Below the pieces are notes generated by a model. It searched no databases. It was given only the letters and a program-made list of their open reading frames with translations, and was not told where the DNA came from. From Thalassobacillus sp. CUG 92003 (GTDB lineage Bacteria; Bacillota; Bacilli; Bacillales; Halobacillaceae): 64,000 nt of DNA. The stretch covers positions 1-64,000 of the forward strand of contig NZ_JABLSJ010000006.1 of assembly GCF_013618635.1 (NCBI RefSeq), written 5' to 3'. This document shows, in pieces, positions 1 through 7,987 of the stretch (positions are counted from its first letter, which is position 1; every line of letters begins with the position of its first letter). The translations under genes and the position numbers were made by a program.

Positions 1-51
1 GACCTTCGCCGTTCGGGACTTGAACCCTATAGTTTATGCCCATGCCGGGCA

Positions 52-84
52 CACAAAAAAGGCCAATGTCACACGGACATTGGC
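52..84 (-). terminator. Rho-independent terminator reading leftward
   Basis: A 9-bp perfect stem (GCCAATGTC/GACATTGGC, loop about 5 nt) is followed on the minus strand by six T. It stops leftward transcripts. A second leftward terminator lies at 254-280, so this one may serve a separate short transcript or act as a back-up. Confidence 0.6.
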
Positions 85-253
85 AAAAGAGACGACTGGT
101 TAACTTTTGAGTGAGGGAATTAATTATATGAAAATGCGCTTCCTAACCTGGGGAAGCCACAATTTCATCAGGCTTTGTAAATCAGCTTGTTCAACTACAA
201 GCCGATTAACTCACTGTAATTATATTGTAATATACAGTGGCAAATTGTTCACC

Positions 254-280
254 GAAAAAATCTTGCGGTATTCCGCAAGG
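254..280 (-). terminator. Terminator of the acyl-CoA ligase gene
   Basis: The stem CTTGCGG/CCGCAAG with a 4-nt loop is followed on the minus strand by a run of six T. It lies about 130 bp downstream of the acyl-CoA ligase stop codon. Confidence 0.7.
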
Positions 281-408
281 ATTTGCGCAATTGTTAGTTT
301 ATGACAACCTTTCTCTTTTATGGATAACGCACATGAAGTCTAAGTGTGTTACATATTTGTAACAAACCTCCAGTGAGACACAGTAAAGTTTACTCCTAGG
401 TTGAGTTT

Positions 409-1950
409 CTATGATTGGGTCAATTGATCCCGAAGATTTTTCCGCAATATTTTGCCCGTTGTATTTTTAGGCAGCTCATCCATGAATTCGATTCGGAAAG
501 GTATTTTATATTTTGCTAAATGATCTTGGCAATAAGACAACATCGTCGGTTCGTCCAATGCTTCGTTGTTCGTTACGACGAAACTTATGACACTTTCCCC
601 AGTTTCAGGATGTGGGACACCTACCACAGCAGCTTCGGTAACATCGGGATGGTCATAAAACACTTCTTCAACTTCTCGTGGGTACACGTTATAACCACCA
701 ACAAGAATCATGTCTTTTTTACGATCTACAATGTAAAAATATCCTTCATCGTCCATCCGTGCCATATCACCTGTGTATAACCAGCCATCTTTAATAGACG
801 CAGCGGTTTCCTCAGGCATTTTATAATAACCTTTCATCACATTAGGACCGCGGACCGCAAGTTCTCCTACTTCTCCAGCTGGCACTTCTTCACCCCATTC
901 ATCGACCACTTTGTTTTCGACATTAAGAATGCTTGTCCCAATAGATCCTGGCTTCCGCTCTCGATCCAATGGATTGAAGCACGTCACAGGTGAAGCTTCT
1001 GATAGCCCATAGCCTTCGGAAACGCGAACATTGAATAGCTCTTCAAACGACTTGAGAAGTGACACGGGCAAAGAAGAGCCTCCGGAGATGCATAACCGCA
1101 TATTCCGGAAAGCGTGTGTTTGTTGTTCCCCTGTTGGCAATAAATAATTGTACATTGTAGGCACACCTGCAAAAACAGTAGCATTATGCTGATCGGCTGT
1201 TTCAAACACGGCTTGTGGTGAGAATTGCGGAACAATCAGAATCGTGCCACCGTTCATCAATGGGGCGTTTAGAGCTACCGTTAAGCAGAACACATGGAAC
1301 ATAGGCAGAGTAGCAATCACCCGGTCATCGCTGGAAAAGGACAAATAATCTGCAACATCCTGGGCGTTCGAATAAAGGTTCCGGTGCGAAAGCATTGCTC
1401 CTTTCGGTTTTCCGGTTGTTCCAGAAGTGTACAGGATAACCGCTGTATCCTCTTCATCAAGCACAGGACGTTCAAAATCAACTGAACCCGTTTCGAGAGT
1501 ATGTGTAAACGATTTCAATTTTGGAGATAGAGAAGAGTTTTCCAATGCGAGACCGGCTCCTGTGTCTCCTACGAAATAATGTACAAGATCCGGCAGCTCA
1601 TCAGCCATTGCCTCAAATTTTTCCAACAAGACATCCATGGTGATGACAGCTTTGACATCGCCATTTTGCAAAATATAGCGCAACTCATCAGTGGTATAAA
1701 TCGGGTTGACTGGAATAACAGTTACACCAGCTCGTAATGCTCCATAAAGACCAATCACAAAATACGGACTGTTCCCCGCTACTAGCGCAATGTGATCTCC
1801 CTTACCATAACCTAACGCATGAAGGCTTGATGCGAATTTTGTTACCGCGCCTTCTAATTCCTGATAGCTTTTTTCTTGTCCTTGAAAAGTGTAAGCTGAT
1901 TTCTCAGGGTTCTCTCGAGCCGTTATTGACAACTGATCGCTTAAATTCAC
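409..1950 (-). CDS. lcfB: Long-chain fatty-acid--CoA ligase (LcfB/YhfL type)
   Basis: This enzyme activates fatty acids to acyl-CoA through an acyl-AMP intermediate, feeding beta-oxidation. The 513-residue protein has the AMP-binding signature YTSGTTGKPKG at about residues 174-184, a YGLSEASP motif near 315, the hinge segment YTGD...DRKKDMI near 395, and the C-terminal catalytic lysine in PKNTTGKILR. The start is GTG behind AAGGAGG. Upstream is a near-perfect FadR-type box (1979-1996), as at lcfB of B. subtilis. Its position beside lplJ and yhfI also matches that species. Exact chain-length preference cannot be read from the sequence. Confidence 0.93.
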   Translation of the reverse strand: MNLSDQLSITARENPEKSAYTFQGQEKSYQELEGAVTKFASSLHALGYGKGDHIALVAGNSPYFVIGLYGALRAGVTVIPVNPIYTTDELRYILQNGDVKAVITMDVLLEKFEAMADELPDLVHYFVGDTGAGLALENSSLSPKLKSFTHTLETGSVDFERPVLDEEDTAVILYTSGTTGKPKGAMLSHRNLYSNAQDVADYLSFSSDDRVIATLPMFHVFCLTVALNAPLMNGGTILIVPQFSPQAVFETADQHNATVFAGVPTMYNYLLPTGEQQTHAFRNMRLCISGGSSLPVSLLKSFEELFNVRVSEGYGLSEASPVTCFNPLDRERKPGSIGTSILNVENKVVDEWGEEVPAGEVGELAVRGPNVMKGYYKMPEETAASIKDGWLYTGDMARMDDEGYFYIVDRKKDMILVGGYNVYPREVEEVFYDHPDVTEAAVVGVPHPETGESVISFVVTNNEALDEPTMLSYCQDHLAKYKIPFRIEFMDELPKNTTGKILRKNLRDQLTQS

Positions 1951-1978
1951 CTTTATTCCTCCTTGGATGATAATCGAG

Positions 1979-1996
1979 TGAATGAATAGTCATTCA
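1979..1996 (-). promoter_or_regulatory. FadR-type operator upstream of lcfB
   Basis: The sequence TGAATGAATAGTCATTCA is an interrupted palindrome. It fits the B. subtilis FadR box (TGAATGA-MTAN-TCATTCA) at every core position. It sits about 30 bp upstream of the GTG start of lcfB. By analogy, FadR would repress lcfB until long-chain acyl-CoA accumulates. The regulator gene itself is not in this window. Confidence 0.8.
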
Positions 1997-2054
1997 TTTT
2001 ATAGTAAAAAATATTCATTCTAATTATAAAATACTGACAATTTTGTAGCAACCC

Positions 2055-2125
2055 CTCTCCCCGGGATAAGAATCGGGGCGCCTTCAGCACCTAAAGGGCA
2101 AACAAGCCCCCATTCTTCTTTTACC
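2055..2125 (-). terminator. Possible terminator hairpin after lplJ
   Basis: A long imperfect stem pairs AAGAATCGGGGC with GCCCCCATTCTT between lplJ and lcfB. There is no clear T run, so termination is uncertain. It could instead be a processing or stability hairpin. Confidence 0.3.
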
Positions 2126-2158
2126 ATAGTGAATGAGAGCCTGCTATCGCCTAATCCA

Positions 2159-3157
2159 CTAATAAAGAATATTTAAAAATTGCTCCCGATCTATTTTTCC
2201 CAGATAGTGAGAAATCTCCACATCCTCCAGGGCATCTGATAACGCCTGTCGCTCATATTTTTTGTCAATTAAACGTTGTTCAACGTCAGATATGTCACCC
2301 ACGCCAAAGAAGTCTCCATAAATTTTCACATTTCTGATAATTCCTTTTGCAACATCTAAACGAATGTCGTAGCTTCCTGCTCCTTCAACACGTTCTGTTT
2401 GTTGAATGTTAAATTTCGGAGACTTGCCATAGTTCCAATTCCAGTTTCGATAACGTTCCTCAGCTAACGCATAAATGGCTGTCCAATCTTCTTGAGTCAA
2501 TTTGTATCGCGGAACGTCTGTAACATCTTCAACATCAAATATATAACGTAAAATGAGGCGCTTAAATTCATCCATTGTAACGTGTCCATTCAGGAACTCA
2601 GAGATGTTTGCAACACGGCTGCGAATTGATTTAATGCCTTTGGATTTTATTTTTTCTGTTTTAACATTCAATGCTGAGACGACGTTCTCAATTTCTGAAT
2701 CGAACATGAGCGTCCCGTGACTGAACATCCGCCCTTTTGTTGTAAACTGAGCGTTTCCGGAAATTTTTCTGCCATCAACTACAATATCATTACGGCCTGA
2801 TAGTTCCGCCCCAACTCCGATCTTCTGAAGAGCTTCGGTGACAGGTTCGGTGAATTTCGCAAAGTCATGAAAACTATCTCCGTCATCTTTTGTGATGAAA
2901 CTGAAACTCAAGTTACCGAGATCATGGTAGACGGCTCCACCGCCAGATAAACGTCGAACCACATGAATGCCTTTCTCTTCAACATACGTTGTATTGATTT
3001 CTTCTATCGTATTTTGGTTCTTCCCGATGATGATTGAAGGTTCGTTGATATAGAACAGTAGATACGTGTCGTTGATATCAAGATTCTTTAAAGCGTACTC
3101 TTCTATTGCCAGATTAATGGTCGGGTCTGTATGGCCTTCATTGTCAATAAATAGCAT
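2159..3157 (-). CDS. lplJ: Lipoate--protein ligase (LplJ/LplA type)
   Basis: It scavenges free lipoate by adenylating it and transferring it to lipoyl domains such as GcvH. The protein is about 332 residues in the BPL/LPL fold. Near residues 70-85 it carries the lipoate-binding segment RRLSGGGAVYHD, and it has a separate C-terminal accessory domain (FNIQQTERVEGAGSYDIRLD region). I chose the ATG at 3157 because GGAAAGGATGG lies just upstream. A longer in-frame extension to 3220 lacks a ribosome site and family similarity. The neighbours yhfI and lcfB match the B. subtilis order, where this gene is yhfJ/lplJ. Confidence 0.9.
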   Translation of the reverse strand: MLFIDNEGHTDPTINLAIEEYALKNLDINDTYLLFYINEPSIIIGKNQNTIEEINTTYVEEKGIHVVRRLSGGGAVYHDLGNLSFSFITKDDGDSFHDFAKFTEPVTEALQKIGVGAELSGRNDIVVDGRKISGNAQFTTKGRMFSHGTLMFDSEIENVVSALNVKTEKIKSKGIKSIRSRVANISEFLNGHVTMDEFKRLILRYIFDVEDVTDVPRYKLTQEDWTAIYALAEERYRNWNWNYGKSPKFNIQQTERVEGAGSYDIRLDVAKGIIRNVKIYGDFFGVGDISDVEQRLIDKKYERQALSDALEDVEISHYLGKIDREQFLNILY

Positions 3158-3238
3158 GATGATCCATCCTTTCCTGCCTATTATGCGACTACTATTGTAT
3201 CCAATTGGGCAGAAAGACACAAAAGATAAGGTTCTCCC

Positions 3239-3985
3239 CTAGGTGTCTTTTTCTTTTGCCTTCCAGTCAAGCCCTTCCTCAGCAACATTAATGGTGCCAT
3301 TATAATAATTTTCTGCTTCTTGCTTGAGCTTCGTCACGTTCCCAAAGTGCGGAAGGTGACTTAACCAAAGTTCACTCACTTTTGCTGCGTCCGCAATATG
3401 AGCAGCTTCGTTACTGGTCATATGGCCCGCCTTTGTCCCATCCATGCCTTCATAAAAGTTGGTGTCTGCAATCAAAAGGTCCGCTTGATCGGCAAACGCC
3501 ACCCATTCTTCAGAAAAACTGGTATCAGCTGTGTAAACCAGGGTATGCTCTCCGTCTGTAATCCTCATCCCATAGCATGTAACCGGATGAATCGTTTTTT
3601 GAAAGGTGATAGTAAATGGTCCAACTTGCAAAGCTTGATGAGGGTCATATTCTTTTCCCTCTGTATAGTGATGAGTGAGTTGTTCAAATTGTTTAGGATC
3701 ATCCCGGTGACCATAGATGGGCAAAACATTGTCTGTCTCATGCAACGTATTCTGCACAAGCATGGCATATTGCAAGACCCCCACGTCAGCAATGTGGTCA
3801 TGGTGATAATGCGATAAAATAACCGCATCCAAATCCGTTACATCCGTAAATTGTTGCAATCTGGATAAACAACCGCTTCCACAATCGATGAGCACTTTCC
3901 ACCCATTCTTCTCCAGCAAATAACTTGAAGTCGCTCCGTTCTGATCAGGATATGCTCCCCAAAACCCTACAACAGTCAATTTCAT
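3239..3985 (-). CDS. yhfI: MBL-fold metallohydrolase, YhfI-like
   Basis: This is a 248-residue metallo-beta-lactamase-fold protein of the RNase Z-like subgroup. It has the metal-binding motif SHYHHDHIAD near residue 58, an aspartate in YTADTSFSE near 150 and a late histidine pair in SHLPHFGN. The fold binds two zinc ions and hydrolyses phosphodiester or related bonds; the actual substrate of YhfI proteins is not known to me. It precedes lplJ in the same direction with a short gap, so the two may be co-transcribed. The ATG has a weak purine-rich site upstream. Confidence 0.8.
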   Translation of the reverse strand: MKLTVVGFWGAYPDQNGATSSYLLEKNGWKVLIDCGSGCLSRLQQFTDVTDLDAVILSHYHHDHIADVGVLQYAMLVQNTLHETDNVLPIYGHRDDPKQFEQLTHHYTEGKEYDPHQALQVGPFTITFQKTIHPVTCYGMRITDGEHTLVYTADTSFSEEWVAFADQADLLIADTNFYEGMDGTKAGHMTSNEAAHIADAAKVSELWLSHLPHFGNVTKLKQEAENYYNGTINVAEEGLDWKAKEKDT

Positions 3986-4059
3986 GGTTATCTCCCCTTC
4001 ATACTATATTCCTATTTTAAAATTGTTTTATAACAGATTATTGATTTCTGAATATTGTT

Positions 4060-4066
4060 ATAATAC
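4060..4066 (+). promoter_or_regulatory. Extended -10 element upstream of yhfH
   Basis: TGTTATAAT lies about 38 bp before the yhfH start. It reads as an extended -10 (TGnTATAAT). No good -35 is visible, which is compatible with an extended -10 promoter. Confidence 0.45.
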
Positions 4067-4101
4067 AATGAATTTACACACTTAATCAGGAGGCGATTTT
4101 A

Positions 4102-4230
4102 ATGATGAGTATTGTTGAATTTTTCCGAAACCTTCCTAAAAAACAATGTGCCAAATGCGGTAAAACAATTCAAGAACAAGCAGACTGCTATGGCAATACC
4201 TGCGATGACTGCAATCATCCAGCAGGATAG
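4102..4230 (+). CDS. yhfH: YhfH-family zinc-ribbon micropeptide
   Basis: This 42-residue protein matches the YhfH family of Bacillaceae. Cysteines at positions 16, 19, 29, 34 and 37 (CAKC...C...CDDC) suggest one small zinc site. The start ATG at 4102 follows CAGGAGGCG; a second ATG comes directly after. It is divergent from yhfI and is followed by a good terminator at 4284-4312. The function of the family is unknown. A nucleic-acid or protein-binding adaptor role is only inference from the zinc ribbon. Confidence 0.82.
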   Translation: MMSIVEFFRNLPKKQCAKCGKTIQEQADCYGNTCDDCNHPAG

Positions 4231-4283
4231 AGCACTACCACTAGTATTCCACGTCAGTGGGGATGTTCAATCTTAAATTTACA

Positions 4284-4312
4284 GGAGCAGCTGCCAGCCT
4301 GCTCTTTTTTTT
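4284..4312 (+). terminator. Terminator of yhfH
   Basis: The stem GAGCAG/CTGCTC with an 8-nt loop is followed by eight T on the plus strand. Confidence 0.75.
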
Positions 4313-4341
4313 GTCTTATAGTGCCCTCTCAAAGCCTTTCT

Positions 4342-4395
4342 CACAAAAAATCCGAACTGATTTCAACGAAATCGTTCGGATTCAGTGTATTTCAT
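4342..4395 (-). terminator. Terminator of the hemEHY operon (dispersed repeat copy A)
   Basis: TCCGAAC and GTTCGGA form a stem extended inward by GATTTC/GAAATC. On the minus strand it is followed by six T, as expected for the end of hemY. The same sequence family occurs at 10845-10900 and, as a half copy, at 47851-47880. Confidence 0.7.
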
Positions 4396-4465
4396 TCAGT
4401 TTTATCCCCGACTATTTTCTGCATGCTAAAAAAACCTCATCAATAGGGGGGTAGAACTATATCGT

Positions 4466-5869
4466 TCAGGTCAAATAATCGAGGACCTCTGTAGCTGCTT
4501 GCTCTCCCTGGTCAATGCAATCTGGCAGGCCGATTCCTCTGTACGACCCTCCAGCAAGGTAAACTCCCGGGAGTTCTTCTCGCATCTGATTTTCAATATC
4601 GGTTATACGTTGTTTATGACCAACCGTGTATTGAGGCATGGCTTCATTCCAACGCGTTATAATCGAAAACTCTGGATCTCCAGTAATCGTCATCGTTTGA
4701 TTCAAATCATTCAAGGCAATGTTGACGATCTCTTCGTCGGAATAATTTACGATAGCTTGATCATCTGGCTTCCCTACATAACAACGCAGTAATACCTTCC
4801 CATCAGGAGTGGTATGCGGCCATTTCTTATGCGTCCATGTACAGGCTGTGATTCTGAAGTTGCTATTACGGGAAACGACAAAACCTGTCCCATCCACGTC
4901 CTCTTTAATTGCCGAAGCGTCAAAAGCCATGGCAACATTGGCCACAGAAGTTGCCGGCATATCACGGAATGGGCGCAAGAATTCATATTGACTTAACATG
5001 CGTTCAGCCTGGAAAAAGGGTGCGGCAATAACGACGGCATCCGCTTGCTCGACTTCCCCATTACTAAGCAGTAAATGGTAGGCATGCTCTTTCTTCTCGA
5101 TATGATCGACCGAGACACCTGTTGAAACAGTCCCTGGATGCAACTTGTTTGCCACGGCCTCCACCAGTGTTTCAAGTCCATGCTCCAGGGTGCGGAACAT
5201 GCTTGGTTTTTTTGCCTGTTTAGAAATATCAGCCTTGGGGCGCGTTTTTTTCAAGCCTTTAATCAAACTGCCATGCTTCTGTTCGAGCTCATAGAAGTTC
5301 GGGAACGTTGCCATTAAACTGAGATTATCTATATCACCGGCGTATATCCCTGACAACAAAGGCTCAATCAAATTTTCAACAAATTGGTCACCCAGGCGTC
5401 TTCTGAAGAACAATCCCAGCGATTGATCCTCTGCTTGCTTGCTTTTGCCTTTAATTAAGTCCATAGAAGCACGGAGTTTGCCGATTGGGGAAAAGAGCCC
5501 CGAAAACAGGAAAGGCCTGACGCGGGTGGGAACCCCCATAAATGACCCTTTCGGCATAGGATGCAGCTTGTTATTCACTAATATATACGCTTGCCCCGTT
5601 CCGTTAGGGATCAATTGATCACCCAGGCCAACATCACGCGCTAAGCGCATTGCACTTTCTTTCCGTTCCAAAAATGAATCAGGACCTCTTTCAATGGTAA
5701 AACCATCTTTATGAACCGTTTGAATTTTGCCGCCCAGCTGTTCACTCGCTTCGATCAATTTGACACGCATAGGGAGCTCATTTTGATCGATGTCTCTTTG
5801 CAACCTATAAGCAGCGGTGAGTCCAGCAATTCCTCCACCAATCACGACAACGTGTTTTGTTTGTTCCAT
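4466..5869 (-). CDS. hemY: Coproporphyrinogen III oxidase (HemY/CgoX)
   Basis: This FAD enzyme oxidises coproporphyrinogen III to coproporphyrin III in the Gram-positive haem pathway. The 467-residue protein starts with a dinucleotide-binding motif GGGIAGLTAAYRL at about residues 11-23 and ends with the conserved FAD-contact region YLAGGSYRGIGLPDCI. It is the last gene of hemE-hemH-hemY, 7 bp after the hemH stop, with AGGGATATC before the ATG. A terminator follows at 4342-4395. In B. subtilis the same three genes form one operon. Confidence 0.95.
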   Translation of the reverse strand: MEQTKHVVVIGGGIAGLTAAYRLQRDIDQNELPMRVKLIEASEQLGGKIQTVHKDGFTIERGPDSFLERKESAMRLARDVGLGDQLIPNGTGQAYILVNNKLHPMPKGSFMGVPTRVRPFLFSGLFSPIGKLRASMDLIKGKSKQAEDQSLGLFFRRRLGDQFVENLIEPLLSGIYAGDIDNLSLMATFPNFYELEQKHGSLIKGLKKTRPKADISKQAKKPSMFRTLEHGLETLVEAVANKLHPGTVSTGVSVDHIEKKEHAYHLLLSNGEVEQADAVVIAAPFFQAERMLSQYEFLRPFRDMPATSVANVAMAFDASAIKEDVDGTGFVVSRNSNFRITACTWTHKKWPHTTPDGKVLLRCYVGKPDDQAIVNYSDEEIVNIALNDLNQTMTITGDPEFSIITRWNEAMPQYTVGHKQRITDIENQMREELPGVYLAGGSYRGIGLPDCIDQGEQAATEVLDYLT

Positions 5870-5876
5870 GATATCC

Positions 5877-6806
5877 CTATTCCTTTACTTGGTCCAAAAC
5901 AACATTGGCCAGAGTCGTTATGAACAGCGGGTGTACATTCGGCATCTCAGGTCGATAGTAGCTTGCGCCAATTTCATCACAAACGACCTTGCATTCGTAG
6001 TCATTATCGTAAAGCACCTCAAGATGATCGGACACAAAACCGACAGGCGCATATACGAAACTCGTATAACCATGTTCATGGTGCAAGTCACGTGTCAAGT
6101 CTTGCACATCGGGTCCCAACCAAGGGTCAGGTGTATTCCCTTCACTTTGCCAGCCTATTTCATATTGGTTAATCCCGGTGGCTTCTGAAATCAATCGTGC
6201 AGTCGTACGCAGCTGTTCAGGATACGGGTCGCCCCCCTCCAGGATCTTAGTAGGTAGACTGTGGGCTGATAAAATCAAGCATGCCTTATCTTTTTCAGCC
6301 TGCCCCATTTTGGCATACTCTTTTAAAATCTGTTCTTTCCAAAATTCAATAAACCCGGGGGCGTCATACCAACTTTGCACGGAGTGAATCGTCATCCCGT
6401 ATTTGTCTGCTTCTTCCTGAGCACGCCCGTTATAAGATTTCACGCTATAAGTAGAATAATGAGGTGCCAGTACGATTGAAGCAGCTTCCGTAATGCCGTC
6501 TTCATGCATATGACTGACGGCATCTTCTACGAACGGGTCAATGTGTTTCAACCCTAAGTACACAGTGAATTCTATTTCATCCTGAAGCTCATTCAATTTT
6601 GCTTCTAGGGCGTGAGCTTGTTTTTTGGTAATTTCAGCGAGTGGCGATATGCCGCCGATTGCCTGGTAACGACCTCGCAGCTCTTCAATCTGCTCGTCAG
6701 AGGGCCTGCGTCCTCTTCTTATATGCGTATAGTAGCGCTCCAGGTCTTCTTCCTTATAAGGCGTTCCATAGGCCATTACTAATAACCCCATGTGTCGTTT
6801 ACTCAT
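5877..6806 (-). CDS. hemH: Ferrochelatase (coproporphyrin type, HemH/CpfC)
   Basis: It inserts ferrous iron into coproporphyrin III to give coprohaem. The 309-residue length is typical for the soluble, monomeric Firmicutes enzyme. Visible motifs include [10 protein letters not shown] with the metal-binding histidine and [12 protein letters not shown] with the conserved glutamate. The start overlaps the hemE stop (ATGAGTAA), which indicates translational coupling. hemY follows after 7 bp. Confidence 0.95.
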   Translation of the reverse strand: MSKRHMGLLVMAYGTPYKEEDLERYYTHIRRGRRPSDEQIEELRGRYQAIGGISPLAEITKKQAHALEAKLNELQDEIEFTVYLGLKHIDPFVEDAVSHMHEDGITEAASIVLAPHYSTYSVKSYNGRAQEEADKYGMTIHSVQSWYDAPGFIEFWKEQILKEYAKMGQAEKDKACLILSAHSLPTKILEGGDPYPEQLRTTARLISEATGINQYEIGWQSEGNTPDPWLGPDVQDLTRDLHHEHGYTSFVYAPVGFVSDHLEVLYDNDYECKVVCDEIGASYYRPEMPNVHPLFITTLANVVLDQVKE

Positions 6807-7857
6807 TTAAATCACCTCGTGCATATGTTTGTGAATACTCATGTACGAATGCGGTCAGGCGCTGCAACGTCGCTGGGTCGACCTCAGGCGTCACCCCGTG
6901 CCCAAGATTAAAAATGTGAGCCGGATGCCGACGACCTTCATCAAGGATCTCTTTTGTCCGCTCTTCAATGACGTTCCAGCTGGACAATAGAATCGCTGGA
7001 TCAAGATTTCCTTGTAACGGTTTGCTGATGCCCATTTCGCGAGCTTCTCGTATAGAGGTCCGCCAATCCAGTCCTATCACATCAAGTGGAAGGTCATTCC
7101 ATTCTAAAGCTAAATGACGTGCTCCAACTCCAAACATAATCAGGGGTACACCTTCTTGAGACAGCTCATTAAAGATGCGCTCCATAACCGGTTTGATATA
7201 CGTGCGATAATCCGGGGCACTTAATGCACCTACCCAGGAATCAAAGATTTGAATGACTTTCGCTCCAGCATTTATTTGCGCTTGCACGTATGTAATCGTC
7301 ATATCTGCAAGCTTGTCCATCAATTGAAACCATGTCTCCGGTTCGTTGTACATCATGGCCTTCGTTTTACTATAATTTTTCGAAGGGCCGCCTTCGACCA
7401 TATAGCTGGCGAGTGTAAAGGGCGCACCACTGAACCCGATCAACGGAACATTCAATTGTTCGCGGGTCAGCAAACGAATGGTATCAAGTACATATGGAAC
7501 GTCCTGTTCCGGTTCAATCTTGCCTAGGTTATCAACATCAGCCTTTGTACGAATGGGCTGGTCAATAACAGGCCCTACCCCTTTTTGGATCTCTACATCT
7601 ACACCGATAGCCGGCAAAGGGGACATAATGTCTTTGTATAAAACAGCAGCATCCACATCATACTGTTCCACAGGCAGACGTGTTACATAGGCACATAACT
7701 CCGGCTGATGGGTGATTTCAAATAAGGAGTATTTCTCCTTCAGCTTACGATATTCCGGCTGAGAACGTCCGGCCTGTCTCATGTACCAAACAGGTGTATA
7801 GGAGGTGTCTTCCCCGCGTAATGCTCGTAATATCGTATCATTAAATTCTTTTGCCAT
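6799..7857 (-). CDS. hemE: Uroporphyrinogen decarboxylase (HemE)
   Basis: It removes four acetate carboxyl groups from uroporphyrinogen III to give coproporphyrinogen III. The 352-residue protein has the N-terminal signature [12 protein letters not shown] near residue 21 and the second signature [16 protein letters not shown] near 145. It leads the hemEHY operon. About 130 bp separate it from the penicillin-binding protein gene upstream, enough for its own promoter, although none stands out clearly. An ACTCCTTTG-like purine/pyrimidine-complement site (AAAGGAG on the coding strand) precedes the ATG. Confidence 0.96.
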   Translation of the reverse strand: MAKEFNDTILRALRGEDTSYTPVWYMRQAGRSQPEYRKLKEKYSLFEITHQPELCAYVTRLPVEQYDVDAAVLYKDIMSPLPAIGVDVEIQKGVGPVIDQPIRTKADVDNLGKIEPEQDVPYVLDTIRLLTREQLNVPLIGFSGAPFTLASYMVEGGPSKNYSKTKAMMYNEPETWFQLMDKLADMTITYVQAQINAGAKVIQIFDSWVGALSAPDYRTYIKPVMERIFNELSQEGVPLIMFGVGARHLALEWNDLPLDVIGLDWRTSIREAREMGISKPLQGNLDPAILLSSWNVIEERTKEILDEGRRHPAHIFNLGHGVTPEVDPATLQRLTAFVHEYSQTYARGDLNE

Positions 7858-7987
7858 AATTGTTTAACTCCTTTGTGCGTACGTAATCCGTAATCCACTA
7901 TATCGCTGTTTTCCACTTCTGTATAGCGATGGGGGCCATTTGTCACGATTTTGTACCTTTTCCAAAGCAAATCAGCTGACGATTCGG

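Larger units (their letters stand above)
1..408. other. Left-edge intergenic region without a supported gene
   Basis: I see no credible protein gene here. The longest open frame (107-304, plus strand) has no ribosome binding site and an unconvincing composition. The region holds two leftward terminators (52-84 and 254-280). Positions 1-50 contain a short sequence resembling a tRNA T-arm on the minus strand, but no acceptor stem or CCA follows. Confidence 0.5.

Noticed and set aside
1-50. Sequence resembling a tRNA T-arm (GGTTCAAGTCCC on the minus strand)
   Set aside because: No acceptor stem, anticodon arm or CCA fits around it, so it is not a tRNA gene.
107-304. Open frame of 65 codons near the left edge
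   Set aside because: No ribosome site, odd composition, and it runs across a terminator (254-280).
5817-6188. Plus-strand open frame of 123 codons over the hemY/hemH junction
   Set aside because: It overlaps two well-supported haem genes on the other strand and has no ribosome site.
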